A stretch of DNA of 64,000 nt from CAVTSA01 sp963790575 (GCA_963790575.1 CAWBPD010000001.1:186001-250000); one strand, 5' to 3'. Positions 1 through 8,641 are shown, counted from the first letter of the stretch. Notes: a model not told the origin generated them from the sequence alone. Program-made: numbers and translations.

Positions 1-371
1 TCTACGTGAACGTGGCCGGCGGGCTCAGGGTCAGCGAGCCGGCCGCCGACCTGGCGCTGGCACTGAGCCTGGCGAGCGCAAAGCGCGCCGTCGCGCTCCC
101 CGCGGGGACGGTGGTGCTGGGCGAGGTGAGCCTCACCGGACAGGTGCGCCGGGTGGGGCGCACCGAGCGGCGGCTGCACGAGGCACAGCGCCGTGGATTC
201 CTGCGCGCCGTGGTGCCACCCGGGGTGCGCGGCGGCGAGGGCCTGGAGCTGATCGAGGTGCCAGACGTGGCGAGCGCGGTCGAGCGCATGGTGCCCGAGT
301 CGGGCCCGCGATCGGGGAGTTGGGAGGGCGGCTCGCCGACCATCGTGGGTAGGTCCCCCTTCGGGCGGTAG
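1..371 (+). CDS. radA: DNA repair protein RadA, C-terminal part (5' end outside window)
   Basis: The gene is cut by the window edge; its first complete codon is at position 3. The visible 122 residues form the end of the Lon-protease-like domain of RadA, recognisable by the run VNVAGGLRVSEPAADLALAL followed by a conserved VLGEVSLTGQVRRV segment. RadA is a RecA-like ATPase that helps branch migration of recombination intermediates; the zinc finger and ATPase parts must lie upstream. It is followed after 11 bases by ispD on the same strand. Identification rests on the family-typical C-terminal motif, so the family is fairly secure even though the catalytic part is not visible. Confidence 0.85.
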   Translation, partial: YVNVAGGLRVSEPAADLALALSLASAKRAVALPAGTVVLGEVSLTGQVRRVGRTERRLHEAQRRGFLRAVVPPGVRGGEGLELIEVPDVASAVERMVPESGPRSGSWEGGSPTIVGRSPFGR

Positions 372-382
372 CATCGGCCTCC

Positions 383-1084
383 ATGCAGGACAACGGTGCG
401 CGGACCGGTCTGGTCGTGCCCGCCGCCGGCGGCGGCAGCAGGCTCGGCCGGGGCGACAAGGCCTTTCTGGAACTGGCCGGTGCTCCGCTCGTGGTCCACA
501 CGCTGCGCCGCTTCCTGCCGCTGGCCGAAATCGGCCCCATCGTGGTGGTGGCACCGCCCGAGCGGGTGGAGGCGATGGCGGAGCTGGTCCGGCCGCTGGC
601 GGCGCCGGGCCGGACTTCGGTGTGCGCCGGCGGCCGCACACGGCAGGAGTCGGTGCGTCTGGGGCTGGCGGCGCTGCCGGCGGTGGAACAGGTGCTGGTC
701 CATGACGCGGCCCGTCCACTGGTCTCGGCGGCGCTCATCCGCCAGGTTTTGCTCGCGGTCGCCGACACCGGAGCGGCGCTGCCCGGGCTGACCCCAAGGG
801 ACGCTGTGCGTCGGGTCGGGGACGGTCGCCTGGCCGGGCCGCTCGATCGGCGCTCGCTGATCCTGGCGCAGACGCCGCAGGGATTCAGACGCGCGCTGCT
901 GGAGGAGGCCCACGCCTGGGCGGTGGCCGAAGGCCTGGAGTCCGACGACGACGCGCAATTGGTCTGGGCCCTTGGTCACCCGGTCGCGGTGGTGCCCGGC
1001 GAGGAGGCGAACCTCAAGGTCACGATCGACTCCGATCTGCTGCCGTGCGAGCAGCACCTGCTGCGCCTGCAGGTCCTCGCGTGA
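383..1084 (+). CDS. ispD: 2-C-methyl-D-erythritol 4-phosphate cytidylyltransferase
   Basis: IspD joins CTP and methylerythritol 4-phosphate in the non-mevalonate isoprenoid pathway. The 233-residue protein has the usual length. The N-terminal nucleotide-binding loop is AAGGGSRLG (residues 14-22) with a lysine at 26, the HDAARPLV motif is near residue 107, QTPQGFR lies in the second half, and a lysine in NLKVTIDSD near the end fits the substrate-binding site. The ATG at 383 lacks a clear Shine-Dalgarno but has TAGCAT at 369-374, so a leaderless transcript is possible. ispF follows in the same direction after a 142-base repeat array. Confidence 0.93.
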   Translation: MQDNGARTGLVVPAAGGGSRLGRGDKAFLELAGAPLVVHTLRRFLPLAEIGPIVVVAPPERVEAMAELVRPLAAPGRTSVCAGGRTRQESVRLGLAALPAVEQVLVHDAARPLVSAALIRQVLLAVADTGAALPGLTPRDAVRRVGDGRLAGPLDRRSLILAQTPQGFRRALLEEAHAWAVAEGLESDDDAQLVWALGHPVAVVPGEEANLKVTIDSDLLPCEQHLLRLQVLA

Positions 1085-1226
1085 CCCACCCCAGGAAACT
1101 CCGCATGCTGCCCACCCCACGAAGCCTCGCCAGTTCGGCTTCGCCGGGGGCCCGGGCCCGTTACGCCCACCCCACGAGGCTTCGCAAGCTCCGCCTCGCG
1201 GAGGCCCCGGGTGCGGGGACCCCGGG
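1085..1226 (+). repeat. H-element array (degenerate copy plus two full copies) between ispD and ispF
   Basis: The spacer contains a decayed H-element (about 1085-1110), a full copy at 1111-1156 with arms GAAGCC / GGCTTC, a full copy at 1166-1211 with arms GAGGC / GCCTC, and a further GGGGACCCCGGG tail up to 1226. The ispD stop codon TGA directly precedes the first unit. The first 100 bases from 1081 line up with 63901-64000, behind tsaD, almost without gaps. No gene is seen here. Confidence 0.8.
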
Positions 1227-1706
1227 ATGATCCGGGTCGGGCTGGGCCAGGACCAGCATGCGCTCGCCGCCGGGCGCCGCCTGGTGCTGGGCGGGGTGGA
1301 GGTCGAGCATCCCCGCGGGCTTCACGGTCACTCCGACGCCGACGTCCTGACCCACGCGGTGATCGATGCGCTCCTCGGAGCCGCGGCGCTGGGGACCATC
1401 GGCGAGCACTTTCCCGACAGCGACGAGCGGTACCGCGGCGTCTCTTCCCTCACCTTGCTGGCGGCGACCGCGGCCATGCTCCGCGAACGGGGCTGGCAGG
1501 TGGGCAACGTGGACAGCGTGATCGTCGCCCAGCAGCCCCGCCTGGCAGACCACCTGCGAACGATGGCGGGCCGTCTGGCGCAGGTGCTCGGCGTCGAGGA
1601 GGAGCGGATCTCGGTCAAGGCAACATCCCCGGAGCGAATCGGCGCGCTCGGCCGGGAGGAGGCCATCTCAGCCTCGGCGGTGGCGCTGTTAGAGCGACCG
1701 ACATGA
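1227..1706 (+). CDS. ispF: 2-C-methyl-D-erythritol 2,4-cyclodiphosphate synthase
   Basis: IspF cyclises the CDP-methylerythritol phosphate intermediate and releases CMP, two steps after IspD. The 159-residue protein has the metal-binding Asp-x-His near the start (GLGQDQHAL), the HSDADVLTHAV motif near residue 33, and the C-terminal KATSPERIGALGREEAI segment that carries the conserved glutamate. ATG 1227 is chosen because it gives the family-typical N-terminus; longer in-frame extensions run into the repeat array. Its stop codon overlaps the cysS start (ATGA at 1703-1706), implying translational coupling. Confidence 0.93.
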   Translation: MIRVGLGQDQHALAAGRRLVLGGVEVEHPRGLHGHSDADVLTHAVIDALLGAAALGTIGEHFPDSDERYRGVSSLTLLAATAAMLRERGWQVGNVDSVIVAQQPRLADHLRTMAGRLAQVLGVEEERISVKATSPERIGALGREEAISASAVALLERPT

Positions 1707-3118
1707 CTCTTCGTGTCTTCGACACCGCCTCCGGCACCACGAAGCCGCTCCGCACCGTGCAGCCGGGGGTCGTGCGCTATTACTCCTGCGGCCCCACCGT
1801 CTACGCCAATCCGCACATCGGCAATTTCCGCACCTTTCTGCTTACGGACCTGGTGCGGCGGCACCTGGAAGAGTCCGGCCGGCGCGTACGCCTGGTCATG
1901 AACATCACCGACGTGGAGGACAAGATCATCGCGACCGCCGAACGGGAACGGGTGCCGATCGGCGAAGTGACGGCGCTCTATGAGACCAACTTCAGGGAGG
2001 ACTTGGAGCGCCTGCGCATCAAGCCCGCGGAGGCCAACCCCCACGCCACCGAGCACATCCCGGGCATGATCGAGATGATCGCAAAGCTCCTGGAGCGGGG
2101 CCACGCGTACGTGGCCGACGACGGCGTCTACTACCGGATCTCGTCGTTCCCCGCCTACGGGTCGCTCTCCCATCTAGACCGGGCCGGCCTGCTGCCGGGG
2201 GCGCGGGTCGCGAGCGACGAATACGAGAAGGAGTCGGCCAGCGACTTCGCGCTCTGGAAGCTGGCCGAACCCCGGGACGAGAGGGTCGGGGCGGCCTGGG
2301 ACAGCCCCTGGGGCCGCGGCCGTCCGGGCTGGCACATCGAGTGTTCGGTGATGTCGACCACGATCCTGGGCGACACGCTGGACCTGCACACCGGCGGTGT
2401 GGACCTCAAGTTCCCGCATCACGAGAACGAGATCGCCCAGTCGGAGGCCGCGACCGGGCGTCCTTTCTGCCGGCACTGGGTGCACGGAGAGTTCCTGATG
2501 GCAGGCGCGGGCACCAAGATGGCGAAGAGCCTGGGCAATATCGCCACCATCCGGGATGTCTTCGAGGCCGGGTACGAACCGGCCGCGGTGCGCACGTTTC
2601 TGCTCGCCAGCGCGCATTACCGAACTCCGCTCAGCCTCACCGACCAGGGGCTACACGACGCCGCCGAGAACGTGCGCCGTCTCCGCGATCTCCGGGCCCG
2701 GCTTGGGGAGACGCCGCCCGCCGAGTTGGACGACTCTCGGCTGGCGCAGGCGGCGCGCGAGGCCGCCCGCGGCTATCGAGAGGCTCTCGACGACGACCTC
2801 AACCTGGCCCGCGGGCTGGGGCGGCTGATGGAGCTGGTGCGGGAAGCCAACGCGGCGCTCGACGCGGGCGCCATGGGACTCGCCGGGCGTGAGGCCGTGG
2901 TCGCCGCGCTGACCGAGGCGGACGGGCATCTGGACGTGCTGGCCGCCGACCCGGACCGCCTGGACGAGGCCGTCGAGCGCAGCATCGCGGAGCGCGAGGA
3001 CGCACGGCGCCGTCGCGACTTCGAGGCCGCCGACCGGATCCGGGACGAGCTCCGAGCGCACGGGATCCTGCTCGAGGACACTCCCGGCGGTGTCCGCTGG
3101 CGCCGGGTCGTGACGTGA
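1703..3118 (+). CDS. cysS: Cysteinyl-tRNA synthetase
   Basis: A 471-residue class I aminoacyl-tRNA synthetase that charges tRNA-Cys. The ATP-binding signature is HIGN (residues 38-41) and the KMSKS loop reads KMAKS near residue 272. The four zinc ligands of the cysteine pocket are visible: Cys29 in CGPTVY, the Cys of GWHIEC near 214, and His and Glu in HHENE near 240. The C-terminal half holds the helical DALR-type domain and an REDARRRRDFEAADRIRDEL tail typical of CysRS. The ATG overlaps the ispF stop by four bases, and its own stop overlaps the rlmB start (GTGA). Confidence 0.96.
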   Translation: MTLRVFDTASGTTKPLRTVQPGVVRYYSCGPTVYANPHIGNFRTFLLTDLVRRHLEESGRRVRLVMNITDVEDKIIATAERERVPIGEVTALYETNFREDLERLRIKPAEANPHATEHIPGMIEMIAKLLERGHAYVADDGVYYRISSFPAYGSLSHLDRAGLLPGARVASDEYEKESASDFALWKLAEPRDERVGAAWDSPWGRGRPGWHIECSVMSTTILGDTLDLHTGGVDLKFPHHENEIAQSEAATGRPFCRHWVHGEFLMAGAGTKMAKSLGNIATIRDVFEAGYEPAAVRTFLLASAHYRTPLSLTDQGLHDAAENVRRLRDLRARLGETPPAELDDSRLAQAAREAARGYREALDDDLNLARGLGRLMELVREANAALDAGAMGLAGREAVVAALTEADGHLDVLAADPDRLDEAVERSIAEREDARRRRDFEAADRIRDELRAHGILLEDTPGGVRWRRVVT

Positions 3119-3987
3119 CCCCCAACCCCCGCAGCCGCACGCGCGACCGCGACCGCCGTTTCCCGGGAAGCGGCCCGCGTTTCCCGGGAAGCGGCCCGCA
3201 AAACCGCGCGCCGGGGGGCCGCTCGCCGGGAAACGGCCATCGTGAGCGGACTGCGGGGGCGGCGACGGATCTGATCTATGGGCGCAACGCGGTCCTGGAG
3301 GCGGCGCGGGCGGGGAGGCTGCGGCGCCTCTTCCTGGCCGCCGGCGCCCGCGACGACGAGCGGCTGGCGGAGCTGCGCCGCCTGTTGCCGGCAGCCCAGG
3401 TCGAGGAGGTGCCTGCCGAGCGTCTGGACGCCATGAGCCAGGGTCTGCATCAGGGCGTGGTCGGGCGGCTCCGGCCACGGGAGTTCCTGGACCTGCGCCA
3501 GCTGCTGGCCGGGCGGCCCACCCTACTGGTCGCGCTGGATGGGGTGGAGGACCCTCACAACCTGGGGGCGATCCTGCGCAGCTGTGAGGCGGCGGGGGCG
3601 GACGCCGCGCTGCTTCCCGAACGGCGCTCGGCGCCCCTCTCCGCGGCCGCCCTCAAAGCCAGCTCGGGCGCCAGTGAGCTGCTTCCCTTGTGCCGAGTCT
3701 CCGGTCTCGCGTCCACGATCCCCGAGCTGGGCCGCCACGGTATCTGGACGGCGGCGCTCGATCCGCGCGGCGAATCGGCCCTCTGGGAGGTGGACCTCAC
3801 GCAGCCGGTGTGCCTGGTGGTGGGAGGCGAGGGGGCCGGCGTGAACCGGCTGGTCCGGGAGCGCTGCGACCTGCGCCTGCGCCTTCCCATGGCGGGGCGC
3901 ATCCGCAGTCTCAACGCGTCCGTCTCGGCGGGCATCGCGCTCTTCGAGGCGGTCCGGCAGCGCCAGGCGGCACGCCCCCCCGCGTAG
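3115..3987 (+). CDS. rlmB: 23S rRNA (guanosine-2'-O-)-methyltransferase, TrmH/SpoU family
   Basis: A 290-residue SPOUT methyltransferase expected to 2'-O-methylate a guanosine of 23S rRNA. The substrate-binding domain begins at LIYGRNAVLEAA near residue 54. The three SPOUT motifs are clear: DPHNLGAILRSCEAAG, LVVGGEGAGV and LPMAGRIRSLNASVSAGIALFE. GTG 3115 overlaps the cysS stop. The first ~50 residues are Arg/Gly/Pro-rich and hold a tandem FPGSGPR / FPGSGPQ repeat that corresponds to palindromes in the DNA (see repeat at 3156). Whether the enzyme acts at G2251 or at another site cannot be read from sequence. Confidence 0.9.
   Translation: MTPNPRSRTRDRDRRFPGSGPRFPGSGPQNRAPGGRSPGNGHRERTAGAATDLIYGRNAVLEAARAGRLRRLFLAAGARDDERLAELRRLLPAAQVEEVPAERLDAMSQGLHQGVVGRLRPREFLDLRQLLAGRPTLLVALDGVEDPHNLGAILRSCEAAGADAALLPERRSAPLSAAALKASSGASELLPLCRVSGLASTIPELGRHGIWTAALDPRGESALWEVDLTQPVCLVVGGEGAGVNRLVRERCDLRLRLPMAGRIRSLNASVSAGIALFEAVRQRQAARPPA
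3156..3237. repeat. D42 dyad element inside the rlmB N-terminal coding region
   Basis: Two tandem copies of the 18-base dyad CCGTTTCCCGGGAAGCGG-type are centred at 3164.5 and 3185.5 (21 bases apart), and a decayed partner CCGCTCGCCGGGAAACGG is centred at 3227.5, 42 bases after the second. All lie in frame within the non-conserved N-terminus of rlmB. The dyad class matches the one at 42512, with a compensatory G/C exchange at the centre. Confidence 0.65.
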
Positions 3988-4074
3988 ATGCGATCTCGTC
4001 GGTCGCTCTCTGCGCGAACCTAGACTCCACGTAATGCCTGCGATGCTCACCGCGCCCCAGCGAGCGTCTGCTTG

Positions 4075-5478
4075 ATGCGCCGTACGCGCATCGTCTGCAC
4101 GCTCGGGCCTTCCTCGACCCAGGCCGGCGTCCTCCGCCGCATGATCTCGGCCGGGATGGACGTGGCCCGCTTGAACTTCTCGCACGGAGACGAGGAGACG
4201 CACCACCGTGCGGTCGAGCTGGTTCGCGACGCGGCGGCGGCGACCGGGCGGCAGGTGGCGTTGATGCAGGACATTCAGGGCCCCAAGATCCGGACCAATC
4301 GGCTCGCGCACCCCCTGGTGCGCCTGGTCAGGGGCAGCAAGGTGACGCTGACCTCCCGCGACGTGATCGGCGACGAAACCACGGTCGGTGTCGACCAGCC
4401 GGTGGTGCTGCACGAGCTGCGGCCGCGCGATCGAGTGCTGCTGGTCGACGGCCAGATCGAGCTGCGGGTGTCGAGCTGCGACGGCGTCGACGCCTCCTGT
4501 CAGGTGATCCGGGGCGGGCTCCTCGGTGAGCACAAGGGCGTCGCGGTGCCGGGGCGCCCACTCGACCTTCCCCCTTTCACCGACAAGGATCTGCACGACC
4601 TGCGGCTGGGCGCCGAGCTCGAGTTCGACTACACCGCCCTCTCCTTCGTCCGCAGCGCCGCCGACGTGCGTCGTTGCCGGGAGGCGATGGCGGAGGCCGG
4701 GGTGACGACGCCGATCATCGCCAAGCTGGAGCGGGCGCAGGCGCTGAACCGCCTGCCGGAGATCATCGACCAGGTCGACGCCGTCATGGTCGCGCGGGGA
4801 GATCTCGGCGTCGAGCTCTCGCTGGGAGAGGTGCCGGCGGCGCAGAAAGACATCATCCAGCGGGCCAACACGCGGGGGGTGCCCGTGATCACCGCCACCG
4901 AGATGCTGGAGTCGATGGTGACCTCGAACCGGCCCACCCGCGCCGAGGCCTCCGACGTCGCGAACGCGATCTGGGATGGCACCGATGCCGTGATGCTCTC
5001 GCAGGAGACGTCGATCGGTGCCCACCCCGCGGAGGCGGTGCGAGCGATGGCGAGGATCTGCCTGGCGGCCGAGCGCCACCCCGCCTACCAGCGCCGGCAG
5101 CACGGCTGGATGGAGGGGTCGGTCGCCTCTGCCATGGCACACGCCGCGGCCGGGATCGCGAACGAGGTGGGCGCACGCGCCATCATCGCCTTCACCGAGA
5201 CCGGCTCGACGGCGCTCCACGTCAGCAAGACCCGGCCCCGGGTGCCGGTGATCGCCGCCAGCCCCCACCTGTCGGTGCTGCGGAGGACGGCGCTGTACAG
5301 CGGGGTGGTGCCGCTGCAGGTCGACCGGGCGCCCGACACCGACGCCATGATCGCTGCGGCCGCCGGCGCGGCCAAGCTGAGCGGGCTGGTACGGGAGCGC
5401 GACCGCGTGGTGGTGGTCGCCGGCGTCCCGCCCGGCCGCGCCGGTCACACAAACCTGGTGAAGGTCGAGTCCGTCTGA
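4075..5478 (+). CDS. pyk: Pyruvate kinase
   Basis: Transfers phosphate from phosphoenolpyruvate to ADP in the last step of glycolysis. The 467-residue protein shows RRTRIVCTLGPSS at the N-terminus, DVARLNFSHG, QDIQGPKIRT, the catalytic lysine in IIAKLERAQAL, the metal site MVARGDLGVELS, and TATEMLESMV...RPTRAEASDVANAIWDGTDAVMLSQET. The last stretch reads SQETSIGAHP where SGETAxGxYP is usual. The C-terminal allosteric domain is complete. TTG 4072 would add one residue; ATG 4075 is preferred. A possible -10 box, TAGACT, lies at 4021-4026. The stop overlaps the next start (TGATG). Confidence 0.94.
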   Translation: MRRTRIVCTLGPSSTQAGVLRRMISAGMDVARLNFSHGDEETHHRAVELVRDAAAATGRQVALMQDIQGPKIRTNRLAHPLVRLVRGSKVTLTSRDVIGDETTVGVDQPVVLHELRPRDRVLLVDGQIELRVSSCDGVDASCQVIRGGLLGEHKGVAVPGRPLDLPPFTDKDLHDLRLGAELEFDYTALSFVRSAADVRRCREAMAEAGVTTPIIAKLERAQALNRLPEIIDQVDAVMVARGDLGVELSLGEVPAAQKDIIQRANTRGVPVITATEMLESMVTSNRPTRAEASDVANAIWDGTDAVMLSQETSIGAHPAEAVRAMARICLAAERHPAYQRRQHGWMEGSVASAMAHAAAGIANEVGARAIIAFTETGSTALHVSKTRPRVPVIAASPHLSVLRRTALYSGVVPLQVDRAPDTDAMIAAAAGAAKLSGLVRERDRVVVVAGVPPGRAGHTNLVKVESV

Positions 5479-6230
5479 TGGCGGAGGAGAAGTCGCGGGG
5501 CGGTCTGGAGTGGCTGCCGGAGCGAGTGCTGTGTGTCTGCGCGCACCCCGATGACTCCGAGTTCGGCTTCGGGGCCACCGTCGCGCGCCTGACGTCGGAG
5601 GGCGCGGAGGTGACCTATGTGGTGGTCACGGACGGCAGCCAGGGGGGCGAGGACCCCTCCATCCCGGACCCCGAGCTGGCAATCACCCGCGAGGCCGAGC
5701 AGCGGGCGGCGGCGGCGGTCCTGGGTGTTCGGGAGGTCTGCTTCCTGGGCCTGCCCGACGGCCGGGTGGTGGCCGACGTGGCACTGCGTGGTCTGATCGT
5801 GCGGGAGATCCGCCGGGTGCGTCCGCAGCTGGTCCTCACCCAGTCTCCCGCCCGCGCGCTGGTCTCGGGGCGGATCGGCGTCGACCATCCCGACCACCTG
5901 GCGGTGGGCGAGGCGACGCTGCAGGCGGTGTACCCGGATGCTCGCAACCCGCGGGCGTTCCGGGAGCTGCTTCAGGAAGGCCTGGAGCCGGTGCGTGTGG
6001 AGGAGGTCTGGATCGCGGCTCCGCAGACTGGCGACCATCTGGTGGACGTGAGTGGCTTCGTGGACAAGAAGCTGGAGGCGCTGTCCTGCCATCGCAGCCA
6101 GATCGACAACGCGTCGTCCGCCCGGCCCCGCAGTGCTCTGGAGCGCTTCATCCGGGAGCGGCTGGCGGCGCAGGGAGAGCCGGCCGGGTACGCCGCCGCC
6201 GAAGGGTTCCGGCGGCTGGTCACGCGCTGA
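5478..6230 (+). CDS. PIG-L / LmbE family N-acetylglucosaminyl deacetylase
   Basis: A 250-residue zinc-dependent deacetylase of the LmbE-like family, which removes acetyl groups from N-acetylglucosamine-type conjugates in lipid, mycothiol or bacillithiol pathways. The metal-binding AHPDDSEFG motif is near residue 22 and the second ligand is in VDHPDHLAVGEA near residue 135. It overlaps pyk by one base and so is probably co-translated with it. The substrate is not evident. An MshB/BshB-like role would fit the SigR-RsrA thiol-stress pair found at 58474, but that link is speculative. Confidence 0.85.
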   Translation: MAEEKSRGGLEWLPERVLCVCAHPDDSEFGFGATVARLTSEGAEVTYVVVTDGSQGGEDPSIPDPELAITREAEQRAAAAVLGVREVCFLGLPDGRVVADVALRGLIVREIRRVRPQLVLTQSPARALVSGRIGVDHPDHLAVGEATLQAVYPDARNPRAFRELLQEGLEPVRVEEVWIAAPQTGDHLVDVSGFVDKKLEALSCHRSQIDNASSARPRSALERFIRERLAAQGEPAGYAAAEGFRRLVTR

Positions 6231-6288
6231 GAAGCTCCCGAGAAGGCCTCGGGCCGGGCCTTGTGCGGCGGGGTACGATGGCTCCGCC

Positions 6289-7365
6289 ATGGGAGGAGGT
6301 GCCGTCCGGCGTGTGCTCGCGCTCGTTCTCTGCCTGGGCTGCGTTCTGAGCATGAGCGCCTGCGCCATCTCGGTCATCCCCTTCGCCGGCACGTCCCGGT
6401 CGCACTCGCCGACACCGACCGCGGCACCTGCCCAGAAGAGTGCCTCCCTCCTGGCCGGCGAGGCCGTCAACAATTGGGGGAGTGGGGCCGCGGAACACTT
6501 CCAGGGCACCTTCTCGGCGAGCGGGATCGCCCTCTCCGTCGACGTCTCCCTGGCCTTCGGGTCGAGTGGGAATGGAGTTGGTTCCGGGACCGCGAACAAC
6601 ATCCCCTTCACCTTCCTGTCGATGGGGCAGAACGCGTACCTCAAGGGGCAACCCTTCTGGCAGACCTACTACAGCGGCCAGTCGCAGGAGCAGCAGCTGG
6701 CCAAGGGGTACCAGGAGAACTACACGGTCGCCAACGACAACAACGTGGCGCTCGCCATCGCCCAACTGCCCACGCTGGCGGGCGCGGTTTCCGAGCTGAG
6801 CTCCGACCAGCAGACCGTCCAGCGTGGGGGGCTGCGGACGATCGGCGGCCGGCAGGCGGTGGCGCTCAGTCAGGGTGACACCACCTGGTGGGTGACCGAG
6901 CACGGTCCGGTGGCGCTGGTCGCTCTGCGGACTCCGGTCCAGGGCGGCCTCCAGAACGTCGACCTCACGATGCAGGAGTCAACCAGTGTGCCGAGCAACC
7001 TGACCGGGCAGCTGGGCACGCCCGTCGACCCCAACACTCCCTCCACCATGCCGGCCCTGTATCAGGTGGTTACGGTGGCGGTGCAGAACCAGGACAACTG
7101 CACCAATGTCGTCTGCGGGTTCAACGTCACCGTGCTCAACACGAGGGGGGCGGCGGCGGGACAGGGCGTCGTCACCGTGTCCACCTACGCCAACCAGACG
7201 TCCACCCAGGTGCTCGCCGACTGCACCGCCAACATCCCCACCAACCTCGGGACCAGCCAGACCACGGTCGTCAACTGTGGCGTCAGCGGACCCGGCTGGC
7301 AGGGGTACGCGGGGACCCAGTTCGCCTACAAGGCTGAGGTGACGAGCAATCCCCCATACCTGTGA
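6289..7365 (+). CDS. Putative lipoprotein, first of a paralogous pair
   Basis: A 358-residue exported protein of unknown function. It has a lipoprotein signal: positively charged start, hydrophobic run VLALVLCLGCVL, then SMSAC as lipobox. A Ser/Thr/Pro-rich linker follows. The mature domain shares motifs with the next gene: an N-W near residue 60, YLKGQPFWQTYYSGQ, a conserved ALYQ near the middle, and a C-terminal domain with several Cys and the ending NPPYL. That C-terminal domain (about 100 residues) resembles a small beta-sandwich. ATG 6289 is preceded by TACGAT with a 9-base gap, so a leaderless start is possible. I do not recognise a named family. Confidence 0.8.
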   Translation: MGGGAVRRVLALVLCLGCVLSMSACAISVIPFAGTSRSHSPTPTAAPAQKSASLLAGEAVNNWGSGAAEHFQGTFSASGIALSVDVSLAFGSSGNGVGSGTANNIPFTFLSMGQNAYLKGQPFWQTYYSGQSQEQQLAKGYQENYTVANDNNVALAIAQLPTLAGAVSELSSDQQTVQRGGLRTIGGRQAVALSQGDTTWWVTEHGPVALVALRTPVQGGLQNVDLTMQESTSVPSNLTGQLGTPVDPNTPSTMPALYQVVTVAVQNQDNCTNVVCGFNVTVLNTRGAAAGQGVVTVSTYANQTSTQVLADCTANIPTNLGTSQTTVVNCGVSGPGWQGYAGTQFAYKAEVTSNPPYL

Positions 7366-7487
7366 TCCGGGGCGAGGAGGTCTCGAGGGACAACCCATCT
7401 CGCCACGGACGGGACGGCGATGGATCAGCCATACTTCCGCCGCGCATCAGCCGACCGCGCGAGGGTGGTCGCGCGTTATGGGGAGAC

Positions 7488-8549
7488 ATGAGGCACTTAC
7501 GACATCATTTCTTTGTGGGCGCAGCCCTGGCCGGGGCAGCTTCGCTGTTCCTGCTCGCCAGCTGCTCGGGGCTGCCCTTCGTTTCGCAGTCCGCGTCGCA
7601 GCTGGCGACCGGCGCCTCCAACAGCTGGTACAAGGACGCGGCTTTCCAGTTCAAGGGCAGCCTCTCGACCACCGAGGGGACGGTCGACTTCAACGTCACC
7701 GAGTCATCGGATGGGAGCCAGGCCCGCGGCAGCGGCACCCTGGCCGGCAAGCCCTTCACGTACCTGGCCGCCTCCAGCAACCAGTATCTGAAGGGCCAGT
7801 CCTTCTGGCAGCAGTACTACAGCGGCGCGAACAATCAGAACGATGAGCAGATCACGGCCCGGGGCTTTGAAGAGAAGTACGCCAAGGCCACCGGCAACGA
7901 CGTCGCCAGTGCCCTCGGTCAGCTGAGCTACCTGGGCGGGGATGTGAGCCAGCTGCGGACGGACGCGAGCCAGTTCAAGAAGGGATCGAGCCGCGCCGTC
8001 AACGGACAGCAGGCGACGCAGCTGAGCTTCGGCGGCGACACCTTCTGGGTCGCGCAGGGCAACCCTGACCAGCTGGTCGCGTTCAAAGCAGCCACCGCCG
8101 GCCAGCTGCAGAACGTCGACGTCACCATCGCCTCCACCAAGGTCCCCAACGTGAGCGCCCCCTCGCAAAGCGAGACCGTCGATCCGCTTCAGCCCAGCAC
8201 CCTGCCCGCGCTCTACCAGGCGGACTCCGTGCCCAACAACGAGAACGACTGCAACCCGAACACCTGCGTGCTCCAGGCTGACGTCACCAACGAGGGCGGC
8301 GCCCCCGAGGGAACCAGCACGGTGCAGATCACGGCCCAGGACCTTGACACCAACGCCAACATCGCCAGCTGCACCGCCAGCATCCCGGCGATCCCCAGCG
8401 GTCAGAGCCAGACCGTCTCATGCACCATCTCCGGCGCCGCCTGGTCGAATTGGTCCAACAGCAAGAACGCCGGTGACGGTCTCATCTTCTTCCAGCAGGT
8501 GGCTCAGATCACCGCCAACCCGCCCTACCTGGGAGGAAGCGGCAGCTAG
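7488..8549 (+). CDS. Putative lipoprotein, second of a paralogous pair
   Basis: A 353-residue lipoprotein with signal peptide and lipobox LLASC near residue 26. It aligns along its whole length with the preceding gene: SNSWYKDAAFQFKG, YLKGQSFWQQYYSGA, a lone PALYQ, a Cys-bearing pair NDCNPNTC, and the C-terminal TANPPYL. The first ~200 residues resemble outer-surface carrier folds of the LppX/LprAFG type in their rhythm of beta strands, but this is only an impression. The gene pair arose by tandem duplication and probably acts at the outer face of the membrane. Confidence 0.8.
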   Translation: MRHLRHHFFVGAALAGAASLFLLASCSGLPFVSQSASQLATGASNSWYKDAAFQFKGSLSTTEGTVDFNVTESSDGSQARGSGTLAGKPFTYLAASSNQYLKGQSFWQQYYSGANNQNDEQITARGFEEKYAKATGNDVASALGQLSYLGGDVSQLRTDASQFKKGSSRAVNGQQATQLSFGGDTFWVAQGNPDQLVAFKAATAGQLQNVDVTIASTKVPNVSAPSQSETVDPLQPSTLPALYQADSVPNNENDCNPNTCVLQADVTNEGGAPEGTSTVQITAQDLDTNANIASCTASIPAIPSGQSQTVSCTISGAAWSNWSNSKNAGDGLIFFQQVAQITANPPYLGGSGS

Positions 8550-8582
8550 CGCCTCGCGTTGGGGCCGTTTCTCTACACAGCG

Positions 8583-8606
8583 GTGCTACGCCGCCCGGGG
8601 TAGCAC
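8583..8606. terminator. Possible bidirectional hairpin between convergent genes
   Basis: The arms GTGCTAC and GTAGCAC enclose a 10-base GC-rich loop in the 92-base gap between the convergent lipoprotein gene and the dehydrogenase gene. There is no T-run, so terminator function is inferred from position only. Confidence 0.35.
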
Positions 8607-8641
8607 GGCGTTGCGGAGGAACGGCAGGGCTCCTGGGCTCC

